Assembly (NCBI GenBank): GCA_036325645.1
Contig: JAWNBB010005328.1
Span: forward strand, 1-22,050
DNA: 22,050 nt
Reading direction: 5' to 3'
DNA from: Balantidium ctenopharyngodoni
Lineage: Eukaryota; Ciliophora; Litostomatea; Vestibuliferida; Balantidiidae
The translations under genes were made by a program, and so were the position numbers. Shown piece after piece: positions 1-9,854 of the stretch (positions are counted from its first letter, which is position 1; every line of letters begins with the position of its first letter). Under the pieces are notes generated by a model. That model did not search any database, was not told the DNA's origin, and worked only from the letters and a program-made list of their open reading frames with translations.

Positions 1-157
1 ACCCATTTAACATCCCATCATCTTCGTTCATTTACAATTCTTAATAATACTATTTAATAATCATCAAATTTAAGTCTACAATCTAATCATCAAAGGAGTC
101 TTTATCTATATCAAGCTACTATTTACAGCATTAATATATCAAATACAAACTCCTCAT
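1..157. other. left flank, 3' side of the kinase gene
   Basis: AT-rich sequence next to the TAA that ends the kinase. I see no open frame, repeat or RNA gene here. It is probably the 3' flank of the kinase transcript, and the window starts within it. Confidence 0.4.
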
Positions 158-1837
158 TTATATTTATTTGTCCCAGCTCTTCTTCAGAGATAAACAGCCA
201 TGCTCTGTTTTATAACAAATCTTACCTATTTTTAGCGTTGTTTCCTTCCGGAAATTATGTACATATTTACTCCTGTCTCATCTGGCGTTGATGCCACGTT
301 TAACAATTTCATTTCATTTCATGGCGTTGTCCCGCTCTTTCGTCATCACCGTCTTCTTCCGACTCACCAAATTAATCTTCGGAAGCGTGAACCCAGTGAA
401 GACCTTGACCTTGGAGATCGTTGTTTTCCTTAAAGTTCCCTTGCAGTCCTTGCGCTTATATATTCACCCCTTTTTAATGGTATTCAGAGCGAGACCGAAC
501 CCGATGAACGCTCTCAATTTCGGCAACTTGCAAAGGAGCTGTGATTTGAGGTTGTCGTTGACCGGGATTCTTGTGCTGTCCTCGTCGAGGAACGGGTGGT
601 GAAGAGCGTGAGCATGGTCGTAGCGGTAAAACGGGTTGTATGTGCATAGGTGGGAAACCAAGTTCCACCCGTACCAAGAATTGTTCTTTGTTTCGGTGAT
701 GTTTTTAGTGATATCGTATAAGACGCTAAACGCGTCTTCGTTGTTCTGCACGCGTTTCTTGAACTCATCCTTGTTTTCGCCCTTCCCGTAAAGTGGGTGT
801 CTACCCCCGCTGAGAAGGAAATACAGGATAATCCCGCAACTGAATAAGTCGACTCAATGGTTATATTTTGTGTTGTTCACGATTTCCGGGGCCATGTAGA
901 TCAGCGTCCCGTACATCCTATTGTTGTTAGTGTTGTTGCCGTTGCTGCCGCTGCTGTTGCCGCTGTTGTCGCAGTGCGGCCTCTCCTTCATGTTCACCGC
1001 AGACCCGAAATCACATCACACAATCGTTGACAAATCATTCACATCGCGAATTCAAATATTCTCAGGCTTGATATCCCGATGTATCACACTATTAACATGG
1101 AGCACTTCAACCCCCTTGATCAAGCCTCTTACAATACTCGAAACCTCTTTCTCACTGAACAAGTAGTTCAACGTCGGGTTGAAATACCTTTGAATCATTC
1201 AGTCTTTCAGCGTCCCGTCCTTGATATACTCCATGAAAATGAAAAAGTATTTCTTCGTGTCGACAACGTCGTACACCTTGATAACATGTCGACTGTTCAA
1301 TTCCTTCAGGATTTGATACTCTTCGGATATGCTGTCCGGGTACGGGTGCACTGTTTTGTCAATGATTTTCACCGCTTTGATCGGGTTAACATTGCAGTAT
1401 AAGTCTATCGCCCTGATCACCAGTCCGAAGGCGCCTTCCCCCAGGATCGAGAGCGGTTTATATCGATCAGTGAACTTAAAGTAGTCTCAATAAAGCGAGT
1501 TGAAATCTATTTTGAATTTATTCATGTTTAGTCAAAAAAAGTCGTCGTCGTCGTCGGCGTCGGAGCCGGCGAAGTAAGGGTGAGAAGTGGAATTGTTATC
1601 GAGGCTAAGACTGGACTTTGATTTGTGATGCCTTGGAAAAATTGGACTGTTAACGTATTGGTTGTACAGGAAGGACGAGAAAGAGGCTTTTGTGATGTAG
1701 TTTTGAACGGTTTGGACTTCGGTTGCGACGGGTTGGGCTGTGATGGAGTACTTTTGTTTCCGGAAGGGGAAGGATTTCGTTTGATTGGTCTTGTGCGACG
1801 AGAGGGTGATGTTGTTTCTTGATATTTTGAAAGACAT
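158..1837 (-). CDS. Ser/Thr protein kinase, CAMK-like (559 aa, UGA = Trp)
   Basis: A single open frame of 559 codons from ATG 1837 to TAA 158-160, interrupted only by TGA codons, nine of them in frame (for example at 1532, 1487, 1199, 1052, 1016, 854 and 464). The catalytic core is complete. The glycine loop GEGAFG is at residues 133-138, the ATP-binding Lys in AVKII is Lys157, HRDIKPEN starts at 253, DFG is at 276-278 and MAPE is at 315-318. The C-lobe has VDLFSCGIILYFLLSGG and ends near YDHAHALHHPFL (about 405-418). TGA reads as a large hydrophobic residue between ordinary kinase motifs (PENI-W-I, IV-W-CDFG, NH-W-VDLFS). The N-terminal 126 residues are Ser/Asn/Lys-rich with an Asp run at 94-99. 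The C-terminal 140 residues are basic and match nothing I recognise. The core suggests an active soluble kinase; its substrate is unknown. An in-frame ATG at 1906 is an alternative start. ATG 1837 is preferred because the extra 23 residues look like AT-rich leader. Confidence 0.9.
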
Positions 1838-2448
1838 TTTTCTCGGGTTTATTGTATTAAAAGATTGATAATAAGTTTTAGAAATCTTTATGTATAGGAG
1901 TATCATTAATTTATCGGGATTTTATGAAGGGATAAATATACATTTGGAAAGCAAGGGAAAGGTGTGGATACAGCATATGAGGGATGGGTAGGGTGGGAGA
2001 AAGGAAGGGAGGGAAAGGAGGAAGAGGAGGAAGAGGAGAGGAAGGGCAGAGGAAGAAGGGAGAGGAAGAAGGAAGGAAGGAGAAGAGGGAGAGGAAGATG
2101 AAGAGCGGAGGAAGAGCGGAGGAAGAGGGGAGAAAGAAATTGATATATTTAGATAAGAATAATTATTTAACTGATATTATTTTGTAAGACTATTTTAGTT
2201 CGTAAAATTATTTATCTTTAACTTCGTTATCTACAGCAATCAATGATTCTTGTCGTATTATTATTATTATGATATGCACCACATCAACCGGGAACAAAGT
2301 CGATAAGAATCTAAATCCCATTTTTCACGTTGTTGTAGTTCTTCTTCTTCATCTTGTATTGGTATTTCATTGGGTTGTTTATATAAAATAATTTTGTTTC
2401 TCGCATCGGGTGAGCCGGCTCCAGAAGGAAAAGGGAACAATAAAAACG
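1838..2448. other. spacer upstream of the kinase gene
   Basis: This is the 5' flank of the minus-strand kinase. It has AT-rich sequence next to the start, the polypurine tract listed separately, and AT-rich sequence with an ATT run near 2257-2270. Two low-complexity frames, 1984-2187 (+) and 2267-2476 (-), cross it. The first is simply the purine tract translated into Gly/Lys/Arg/Glu. Neither is supported as a gene. Confidence 0.4.
1982..2140 (+). repeat. polypurine (GA-rich) tract
   Basis: About 160 bases almost entirely A and G on the plus strand, built from irregular GGAAGA, GAGGAA and GGAAGG units. It lies roughly 150-300 bases upstream of the kinase start. Long homopurine stretches can form triplex DNA and often act as nucleosome-poor promoter sequence. 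That role is an inference here. Confidence 0.75.
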
Positions 2449-2667
2449 ATGAGAACAACATCAAAGTCAACCTCAATCAAAGTCAAAGAAATTAAACAAA
2501 TCATCGAAGAGATTGTTGAACAACTCCCATCTAACGAACCGAAACAGGGAGAAGGATGCGTAATAAGTGAAAACACGTTAACACACCCACAAATATGTTC
2601 ACTAGACGGTAACGAAATCAATCGCTTCGTGGAACGTGTTACAAAGAGAATACACTGCTGCCATTAG
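2449..2667 (+). CDS. possible small protein, 72 aa, unknown function
   Basis: ATG 2449 to TAG 2665-2667, with no TGA in frame. The product is hydrophilic. A Lys/Glu/Ile-rich segment (VKEIKQIIEEIVEQL, about residues 11-25) could form an amphipathic helix, and the end is Cys-rich (RIHCCH). The frame is open upstream to a TAA at 2389 and could start at GTG 2410. An overlapping minus-strand frame (2267-2476) also exists, so the coding strand is not certain. No family is recognised. The mixed-charge composition looks more coding than the neighbouring spacer. Confidence 0.4.
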   Translation: MRTTSKSTSIKVKEIKQIIEEIVEQLPSNEPKQGEGCVISENTLTHPQICSLDGNEINRFVERVTKRIHCCH

Positions 2668-3113
2668 AACTTTACCGCGATACAAAGAAAACATTTTTGG
2701 GTGGAGCAACATTTTAAAATGATATTTCCAACACACCCTTATCACACCCATCCACAACATTTACCTCAAACTCCCATTTGGAAGCACCATAACAAAGCAA
2801 GGCTATATCACAATCACTGTCCATAACCACCATGATAACCCCCAAATCCACCAAACACTCCAATCACATCAAATCAAATCAAATCATACGAGTATACCCA
2901 ATCCTCCCTATTCTCCAAACATTAAATTAAATCATTAAACAACGCCAATCCCTCCCTCAACAAATCCTACTCCTGAATAAAAATATCTCAAATAACAAAA
3001 ACATTAACATTAACATTAACATAAACATAAATTTAATTCATCTCATCTCTGGGTTTCATCCACCCATTCATCCATTGATTCAGTCATATTCATTTATTCA
3101 TTTATTCACCCCA
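2668..3113. other. AC-rich spacer between 72-aa frame and Sec6
   Basis: A/C-rich sequence with frequent stops in all frames and no supported gene. It contains short tandem repeats: AAATC three times at 2871-2885, and ACATTA three times running into ACATAA units at 3001-3031. ATTCATTT runs follow up to the end of Sec6. It probably holds the 3' ends of two converging genes. Confidence 0.45.
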
Positions 3114-5699
3114 TTATTTCACATTAAACGCGTCTCACAAAAACATTTTCATATCCGCCTTTGTCACGGACAACGTATCTTCCCTCACATATCACAACGC
3201 TTCTACTCAGACCTTTCCCTCGTCACTCGCGTAATGCTCTTTGAACTGGATAATCTGCTCCTTTCACGCACTGGAATGGCACTTCATGATACTCACCAAG
3301 GCAACGAATTTATTGATAAACGCGTTGATGTAGTTCGTCCCGAGCGTCTGCGTGAAATTTTTACTGAACGGCTCCGGGGCCTCGTCGGTGAAGCTGGTAA
3401 GAAACTTAGAAAATCAGTTTCAGTCCAGTAAAATCCGCTCTCATACTCGGTGAGGGTCGTACACTTTGCTGTCCTTGTTGAACTTCTTTACCGGGTACTT
3501 GTACTTTTTAAACTTCGTCCCTTCTTTTTTCGTCTCTTTATCCAAGTCCTTCACGCCCTGTGCGATGTTCCCGTCCTCGTGGTCGTAGTCACCTTCCTCT
3601 TTATCCTTATCCCTGTCCTTGTCCCTGTCCTTGTCCTTCTCACCCCCTTCATGCGGGTGCAAGTTCTCCTTCTTTTCCGCGTATACGATTTCGTCGGGAT
3701 CGATCGTTATGTACTTTAGCTTGTACTGGACCAAAGCGCTGGTGTGTCCCTGACCTTTGAACAACTTCCGATTTCAGGAGCGGATGGAGTGGATTAATTC
3801 CTCGATATAATAGTTAACAAAGCTCTCGATGAAGCACCGGACGATGATCAGGAGATTGTTCTGCGTTTTCAATATCTTGACGAACCCGCGGTTGAAGTAC
3901 TCTTTGAACGTGCCGAAGACGCCTTCGAGCACGTCATTGTCCCACTCATTCGTGAACACTTTTCTGAAACAGTTCCTCTCGCACTCCTTGAGCATTCAAT
4001 GGATCACCTTCGTGCAACCCTTGCGAATGTTATTGTTGTACATCGATCAAATCGAAGGCGTCGAGTTGACGAATCTGAGCTTGATGTGCTGGTACAGATC
4101 CTTCGGCAGGAGCGCCTTGACCTTCTTCTTCAGCGTTGGGAATATTTCCAGGCACTGGCTGGCGTCGCTGACGTAGACGCAGGAGACAATCAGTTCCTCT
4201 CCCGCGGTAAAGGCGTCGATCTCGTCCTCGTGCGCTTTGATTCATTCGAATCATTTTTCGAAGATCGTTTTCACGATCTGGAACAGTCACTGACCCTTGA
4301 AGTCCCCCGATAGTCAATCCACGACGTTGATTCAGGAGGAGTAGATATCAGTAGCGTAGAACGACTGAATCTTGTCGAGGTCTCACTTCTTCATGTCGCG
4401 AATCGCCTGCTTATCCTCCCTGTTCTTGAGGATAACCGTGTTTCAGTTCGATTCTCAGACCTCGTTGATGTGATCGTAGAATCAGTGCATGTAATACTCC
4501 ACATCCGTGATCACGTCGGTTTGACCGAGATCGATTCCCACCTTTTGCAGGTGCTCGCCGAACTGGTCCAACCAGTGCGCGATCGGTATTCACAGACCAG
4601 GGGTTTTCTCCAGTTCCTCCTGGTTGAGGAAGGGTGTGATCCTTTCTTTTATATGAGAAAGGTAGTTGTCTTTGTATATTTCGAAAATGTCGTATTTAGC
4701 GGGGAAGCACTGCACGACACGGGTTTTTACCAGGAACAAATCCTGGAGGATTTTTAACGTTTCGTCGAGGATCTCCTCCCGCGTCTGTTTATCTTTAAAC
4801 CGGGTCTGAACGAACGTCGTGATCATTTCCGGGATTTTACTTTTTAATATTTCCGATCACGACTCGCTTTCGTCTTCGTATCACACGACCGTATCCCGGA
4901 TGTGCGACGTCTCCCTTGATTTCCCCTGACTCCCTCCGATACTCGTATCTCATCCCTGGTATTTATCATCCGGTCGACTGTTCGTTTTGAATATCTTCCG
5001 TATGTTATTCAAATACCCGGGATCCTCTTCGATCAACCGTACCAACTTCACGAGGAACTCCGGTTTTTCCACTGCGAGTTTGGTGATGTTCCCGAAGTAC
5101 CCCCAGAACTTCTCGAAAAATTCATCCTCAAATTCACGAACACACATTCAATGATCCGCCAAATTGTTTCATTTATCGCTCCGGGCCTGCGACTTCACCC
5201 GCTGCAGAAGCGCGATTCGTAAATACGATCAATACCGCACCTGTTTAAACACGACCACGATATTCGAATCCTCCTTTCAGAGCTGCCTCATTTCCTTGAT
5301 CTGGTCCTGAATCCGGACGTACATGTCCAAGTTGTGCGTCATTCAGCTCATGTTCTTTTTACTGATCATCAGCCGTTCTCAGTCACTTCCGTACTCGTTG
5401 ATCGGGGCGGTGATTTTACTCCAGGATTTAAAGAACAGCGCATGCTTGTGGCTTGCCTCGGTCATGTTCAGCGACATTTGGTCAATGGCCTTTCAGGACG
5501 TGTCCAGCTCGGTGATGTTTCTTTCGATCGTGTTGAAGACTTCCACGCTGTTCTGGCTTTCGCGTTTGTGGAAATCGGCGATTCAGCCTTGGATCGTGTC
5601 TGTGGTCAGCATTTTGTCGTCTCATATTTTCATGAGCGTTTCAACTGCCTTTTTACGCGCCGTTTGCTCGTCTTTCAATATCGGGATTTTGATGTCCAT
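3114..5699 (-). CDS. SEC6: exocyst complex subunit Sec6 / EXOC3 (861 aa, UGA = Trp)
   Basis: One frame from ATG 5699 to TAA 3114-3116, 861 codons, with about 30 in-frame TGA and 4 TGG. An in-frame TAA just upstream fixes the start. Sec6 is a helical-rod subunit of the exocyst, which tethers secretory vesicles to the plasma membrane. Three blocks match the family in order. FWGYFGNITKLAV..KPEFLVKLVRLIEED (about 190-225) resembles the animal LWMVLQRSLVTVRRDPTLLV segment. VVQCFPAKYDIFEIY (about 328-343) resembles VQCFPPHYEIF. NIRKGCTKVI through EGVFGTFKEYFN (about 555-605) resembles KEGCSGLLEEVF and VTVEDYFNDF. After the helix YYIEELIHS there is an inserted loop of roughly 100 residues with a KDKDRDKDRDKDK run (about 688-700). 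The family fold then resumes at ERILLDWNWFSKFL. Yeast and animal Sec6 are about 750-805 aa, so the extra length is mostly this loop. No intron is needed. GC content is clearly higher than in the flanking spacers. Confidence 0.93.
3599..3645 (-). repeat. TCCCTG/TCCTTG repeat coding Lys-Asp/Arg-Asp run
   Basis: Imperfect hexamer repeat inside SEC6, encoding alternating Lys-Asp and Arg-Asp. It lies in the inserted loop, not in a conserved helix, so slippage in steps of two residues would be tolerated. Length variation between strains is a reasonable expectation. Confidence 0.7.
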
Positions 5700-6388
5700 T
5701 GAGGTTTATATTTTTAATGTTTAATTATCAGTATTAAGGGTGATATCATTGAGGGGTTTTCGGGTTTGATGTGTAGGCGTTTTGGGGTGTTGTGGAGTGG
5801 GATGTGGATCGAGGATGTATTCGGTATGATAGTGTTGAGGTGTGGTGTGGGATGAGCACGGGATTAGCAGGGTGAATGCGGGGTATTCACAGGAAATCCG
5901 GGAGTGGAGTTTAAATAAAAATGTTTTTGTGTTCAAATGAATTTGCTTATTTTGTGGGTTGACTAGGGGAAACGATTATGAACGCATCTAAACTTACAAG
6001 CGGAGAAGCAAGAAAATAAATCAAAGATAAATGTGCAAATGGATGAGAAAAGTGCGGGGTAGATGTGAAAAAAATTATATTCATAATATGAGTATCTTCG
6101 GCATGATTAAAGGAAATTACTAAAAACAAATGTGAAAATGATACCGTATTCAATATGATTCCCTAGGAAAACATTGAATAAACTCAATGAACGTGCGACT
6201 TGAAATCCAGATATTATTGCACCGATACAATAGAGAATTCATTGTGAACGACTACCGCAACTGCCAAGAATATCAAGAAACGCAATCACCTCATCAACTT
6301 CACTTGATACTTAATCAGATCAATTGAATCGCAAACAAATTAAAATTACATCTTACCCCGAAACCGATTGGTAATTACGGAGATTCGT
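5700..6388. other. spacer upstream of SEC6
   Basis: This is the 5' flank of SEC6. The plus strand turns G/T-rich (5750-5880) and then A-rich. Open frames here are short: 5721-5936 (-), 5947-6153 (-) and, with TGA as Trp, 6130-6420 (+, 96 codons). None matches a family. All are within what chance gives under this code. Confidence 0.35.
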
Positions 6389-6850
6389 ATGTTAGCTTTG
6401 TTAAAACAATTCCCGAATAATCCAAACCGAGGAGCCGCCAGGAATGACCGGTCAGCGTGTTATCACATCCTTTCATTTCTCCGTCGGGTCGGCGGTTATC
6501 ATGCAACACATCGGAATAAAACATGAACGTTGTATTTGAATGTGCAGTTACATCAATGAGGAAACCCCAGAAAACGAAGTGAACCTATTGTTGTTGCTAT
6601 GTTATCAACGTGATATGCCGTGTGAATAAGAAATATCGAAAAGGGAAACCGTGTAATTACGCTTTAGAGAGTGAGAGATGTCAAGGAGTGAAAGAGTAAA
6701 AATTGATGTGCTGTGCTGTGATACAAGACGCTTGTGATGAGACTCATCAAACATGATATGATATCAACGCGGAAAGCAAGGAATGAAAGGGGAAATGTAT
6801 TGAACACGTAATCAAATGAAAGTGACGTCGGGCGACTTACTCCAAGGTAA
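6389..6850 (+). CDS. candidate spliced gene with two 15-nt introns (143 aa), unknown
   Basis: The ATG 6389 frame first meets TAG at 6665. That stop lies inside a 15-base GT...AG unit, GTAATTACGCTTTAG (6653-6667). Removing it keeps the frame open to TAA 6809, which lies in a second 15-base unit, GTAATCAAATGAAAG (6808-6822). With both removed the frame runs 143 codons to TAA 6848-6850, with TGA as Trp. The product is basic and Arg/Asn-rich with no recognised domain. Heterotrich ciliates are known for introns of 15-16 nt, which makes the arrangement worth noting. Chance open frames are common here, however, and a 161-codon frame covers the other strand (6605-7087). Confidence 0.25.
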
Positions 6851-8619
6851 CATTAAAGAAATAAGATTTGATGAGGGGAAATGCGAAAAAAAACGAAAAA
6901 GAACAAACACGGTTAAGGTAAAGAATGCATCGTACAATGGCTTCACGTTGATGGAATAGAAAACACGGTTCAGATGGATTCATCTCAAGTAGACATTTAA
7001 AAGAGTGTTTCAGGGTATCTTTACCGTATCAACACGTGATCAACGCAGGGATGTAAACGTGAATGAAGGAATGCGATTTAAATGGAACTATTCTCATCAC
7101 TCTGCATGTGAAATGGCAATTGAAACAATATTAAACTCTGCTCCGGTGAATGCGTGGATTGAATGCGAAGACCTAGGCAATTCCCACGTTCTACGCGGAA
7201 AGGAACATGAGATGATGATGATGATATTCGTTGCTCTTAAATAAATATCTTAATTAAACCCCTTGAAATAAAATATCATAACATCATGTGAACGTGAGGG
7301 CAAAAGAGAGGAATAAAAGAAATCGAGAACGTCGAGAATGGGAACGAAAGCCTAATGCTAATGCTATTGCTATTGTATTTGAGGTTAGAATTATTAAATA
7401 TTATCCTGTTTCCTGAAGACATCCTAAACAAATACAAATTAAACAATTAATAATTCCCCGGGTGGAACATGAATCACCGCGTCATCAATGACGAAATCCC
7501 GGACTGGAAAGGAATTGTTTTCAACGTGGAATATCGATAAGAAAATACCTTTATTGAACATGACTTCCTTTTAATTTCAACGAATTCAAAAATCAAAAAC
7601 AGGGCGATTTAAACCATACCACCGCAAGACTACTAGTAATAACGGTATAGAATCACACCGAATAATATCAGTGATAATCAATGCTGTCATTGATGTATCT
7701 TCCAACGACACGCATATAAACAAGGGTATGGAAGGACAACACCAAGCCTCGTTGAACAGACCCGAAATAAACAAATCATAAAAAATGCGAAGGAAGGACT
7801 GTTCACTGTAAGTGAAAACACAAATAAAAATATCAGAATCTGTCTCTGATTTATAACCATTGCGTTAATGCATAGCAACTGAATGAAACTGCGGTTGGAG
7901 AAGGACAAGGATAATGAAATGAATAAATAAATACGTCAACTCTTGTTTGATATCTGTCTTCATAGTTGAAATATTTGAGCTGAGATTTATTTCGGGATAT
8001 GCGTGTTGATCTGCTTCATAATCCGTTGAAATAAAAACAAGTTTGTAATTCAAGGGTTGCGCCTTGTGTCGCTATTAAAATAGTGAATAAGAAATACACC
8101 GCAATCACGGAGTATCATTTATATTAAAATGTGTTCAATCCTTTGCTTTGATTTTCTCATGTGGTATTGTCAATGGTACTACGCAAATGGATAATTATAT
8201 TCAAGTGGATCTTCACAGTAATTTAAAGGGGAAACTATCGGGAATTCAAATAGATACGAACGCGGAGAAAATAAGGTGAATACAGGAGACACAAGAGAAA
8301 CAGAATGAAAAATAATAAGAAACGATCATCATCATCATCGAAGATATCTCACCATCCCATACACTCCCATATTTAAATACCCTTCACTTCATCCCCTTCA
8401 TCCACACACACCACGATAATAATTTATCCAATCATCCCTCCTCCTCACCGCCATCAACGACGCATATAAATAAAAAAATTGAACCGATTAAAAAACTTAA
8501 AAACTTAACTCATAATATGCTATTCAATACTTTAAAAACAGTGAACGTAATTACAATTTCATATTATCATGTCGGATAGTTACTTTTACGATTCACGTAT
8601 CATTCAATGATAATCTAAT

Positions 8620-8672
8620 ACTCACTATACTATACTATACTGAACTGAACTGTACTGGACTGTACTACTTCT
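8620..8672. repeat. ACTAT / ACTGA / TACTG simple repeat
   Basis: A degenerate pentanucleotide-like array: CACTATACTATACTATAC, then TGAACTGAAC and TGTACTGGACTGTACTAC. The units drift from one to the next, as in an ageing microsatellite. It lies in spacer with no gene. Confidence 0.65.
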
Positions 8673-8804
8673 CCTTATACTACATAAGGATCTATTCGGT
8701 GATATTTACTCGTAGTTTACTCTCATTTTATCTTGGTGTTACCGTACGATTAATTATATAGTTTGATACCTTACCTTTTGTGATAGTGTTGATATAGATA
8801 TTAA

Positions 8805-8852
8805 TGCTTAGTGCTTAGTGCCTTGCGGCTATGGGCTTGCGGCTTGCGAGTG
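8805..8852. repeat. short direct repeats TGCTTAG and CTTGCGG
   Basis: TGCTTAG occurs twice in tandem (8805-8818), followed by three nearby copies of a CTTGCGG-like unit up to about 8850. This is just past the stop codon of the 71-aa gene, on its 3' side. Function unknown; probably replication slippage. Confidence 0.5.
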
Positions 8853-8862
8853 TGCCTAGTGC

Positions 8863-9078
8863 TTAAGGTTTGTTAAGTTCGATCATGTTGATGAATATTA
8901 GTTTCTTTTGATTCGTGTTGCTGATTTTGTTGAGGAGTTCCTCACGAACTTTGAGTAGTTTGTTAATTTTTTGTTGAATTGCTTCGACGTCTTCAGGGAT
9001 GAGGTCCTCGTTGATTTTGATTCGTTTGTGGGATTTGGAGAACGCGGGGGCGGAGGAGTTGCAGCGCACGGTGCTCAT
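8863..9078 (-). CDS. small coiled-coil-like protein, 71 aa
   Basis: ATG 9078 to TAA 8863-8865 with no TGA in frame. An in-frame TAA nine bases upstream of the ATG fixes the start. The first 20 residues are Ser/Ala-rich. They are followed by LIPEDVEAIQQKINKLLKVR and EELLNKISN, a helical segment with hydrophobic residues at heptad-like spacing, which suggests a coiled coil or a helical partner in a complex. The codons favour C or G at third positions more than the spacer does. I do not recognise the family. Its size would suit a small subunit of a larger assembly, but that is only a guess. Confidence 0.6.
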   Translation of the reverse strand: MSTVRCNSSAPAFSKSHKRIKINEDLIPEDVEAIQQKINKLLKVREELLNKISNTNQKKLIFINMIELNKP

Positions 9079-9489
9079 TTTATTTATAAAGGAATAAAGG
9101 AATAAATTATATCTTCATATTAATAATTCGATTCGTAAGAATAAAAAGTTCAAATGTTGTACCGCGCTCGTGTGGTAGATTATGAATGCATAATTTCTGA
9201 TTTTGCTATCGATAGCGCAGATAATGGCTGTACACGTATAAAATATTTCACAGTCTAAACTCGTGTGTTGAGGCGGATATGCCTACAATATACAACGCGA
9301 AGACAAGAGGAACATGAACATGGGAAGATCCATGTTGTAGTCGTTGATATGGATAGTTAAATTGGAAGTGTCAAAGGCTTTGAAGAGGTGCAATGGAAGT
9401 GGGGTTTCAATAGCGAATCGTTGATCTTGATATTTGGAGTGAATCTCACGCGTTGTAAATGCGACACTGTGCATGGATGGGAAGTGCGA
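9079..9489. other. spacer, no supported gene
   Basis: AT-rich near 9080-9140 (the promoter side of the 71-aa gene), then mixed composition. A minus-strand frame at 9209-9631 is open for 141 codons if TGA is Trp, but it has no family resemblance and overlaps other frames. Nothing else is seen. Confidence 0.35.
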
Positions 9490-9768
9490 TTAATGACGTG
9501 AGTTTCGATTTGGATTTGTTATCACTTCAAAAGCAACGATAAGCCCTGATGTGAATGATGTTCCTTCTCATTGCTCTGTCTTCTCGTGTGGGGGTTTCAA
9601 GGGAATGTGTTCGTAAATAAAGGGAGTTGATTTAACCTTTCTCGGGTTATCGGTGTTGGGTGTTGATGAGGATAGAATCTGAATTGATATGGTGTTCGCC
9701 GGGAACGGCGAACGGTGAAGGTGAATGTTTTGATATGATATCAAGCAATTAACACGGGTACGATACAT
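9490..9768 (-). CDS. possible small protein, 92 aa, unknown
   Basis: ATG 9768 to TAA 9490-9492, with one TGA (9568) read as Trp. Hydrophilic, with a Pro/Ser/Thr/Asn-rich middle (SSSTPNTDNPRKVKSTP). The frame extends upstream without a Met to an in-frame TAA. Its length is within chance expectation and no family is recognised. It is listed because its composition is more protein-like than that of most spacer frames. Confidence 0.25.
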
Positions 9769-9829
9769 CAACGCAGGTAATTCTCCTTTCTTTGAAATCA
9801 AAACGACATATTAATATTTATCGAATTCA

Positions 9830-9854
9830 CCCATTTACCCGTTGGGTAAATGGG
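9830..9854. repeat. perfect hairpin, 11-bp stem, 3-base loop
   Basis: CCCATTTACCC (9830-9840), loop GTT, then GGGTAAATGGG (9844-9854). The arms pair without mismatch and the tight loop favours a cruciform or RNA hairpin. It lies in spacer upstream of the 9490-9768 frame. No larger inverted repeat encloses it. Confidence 0.8.

Larger units (their letters stand above)
6851..8862. other. 2-kb gene-poor spacer
   Basis: No confident gene. With TGA as Trp there are open stretches of about 80-120 codons, notably 6993-7244 (+), 7282-7650 (+, 122 codons, no ATG) and 7636-7986 (-). None resembles a known family. The plus strand is purine-rich to about 7550, becomes C-rich at 8340-8460 and is very AT-rich at 8460-8600. 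An ATG-ATG-ATG run at 7208-7222 and a CAT run at 8327-8340 are simple sequence. Confidence 0.35.

Noticed and set aside
288-1402. Plus-strand frames over the kinase (288-602, 921-1166, 1079-1402)
   Set aside because: They are shadows of the minus-strand kinase, whose catalytic motifs are unambiguous.
1984-2187. Plus-strand Gly/Lys/Arg/Glu-rich frame
   Set aside because: It is only the purine tract translated. Such tracts are open in all frames because they lack T.
2267-2476. Minus-strand frame opposite the 72-aa candidate
   Set aside because: Low-complexity acidic middle, overlaps a better plus-strand frame, and no family match.
3075-5724. Frames in other registers over SEC6 (for example 3450-3719, 3829-4176, 5323-5724 on plus, 4030-4317 on minus)
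   Set aside because: SEC6 occupies one minus frame continuously, with family motifs along its length. The others have no motifs.
6336-6395. A 25-base GT...AG unit (6371-6395) that would join 6130-6420 to the next frame
   Set aside because: Its length does not match the 15-16-base units seen elsewhere, and removing it would cut into the start codon of the downstream candidate.
6602-7087. 161-codon minus-strand frame with TGA as Trp
   Set aside because: Ser/Phe/Leu-rich with no motif, and no longer than a few chance frames expected in the window under this code.
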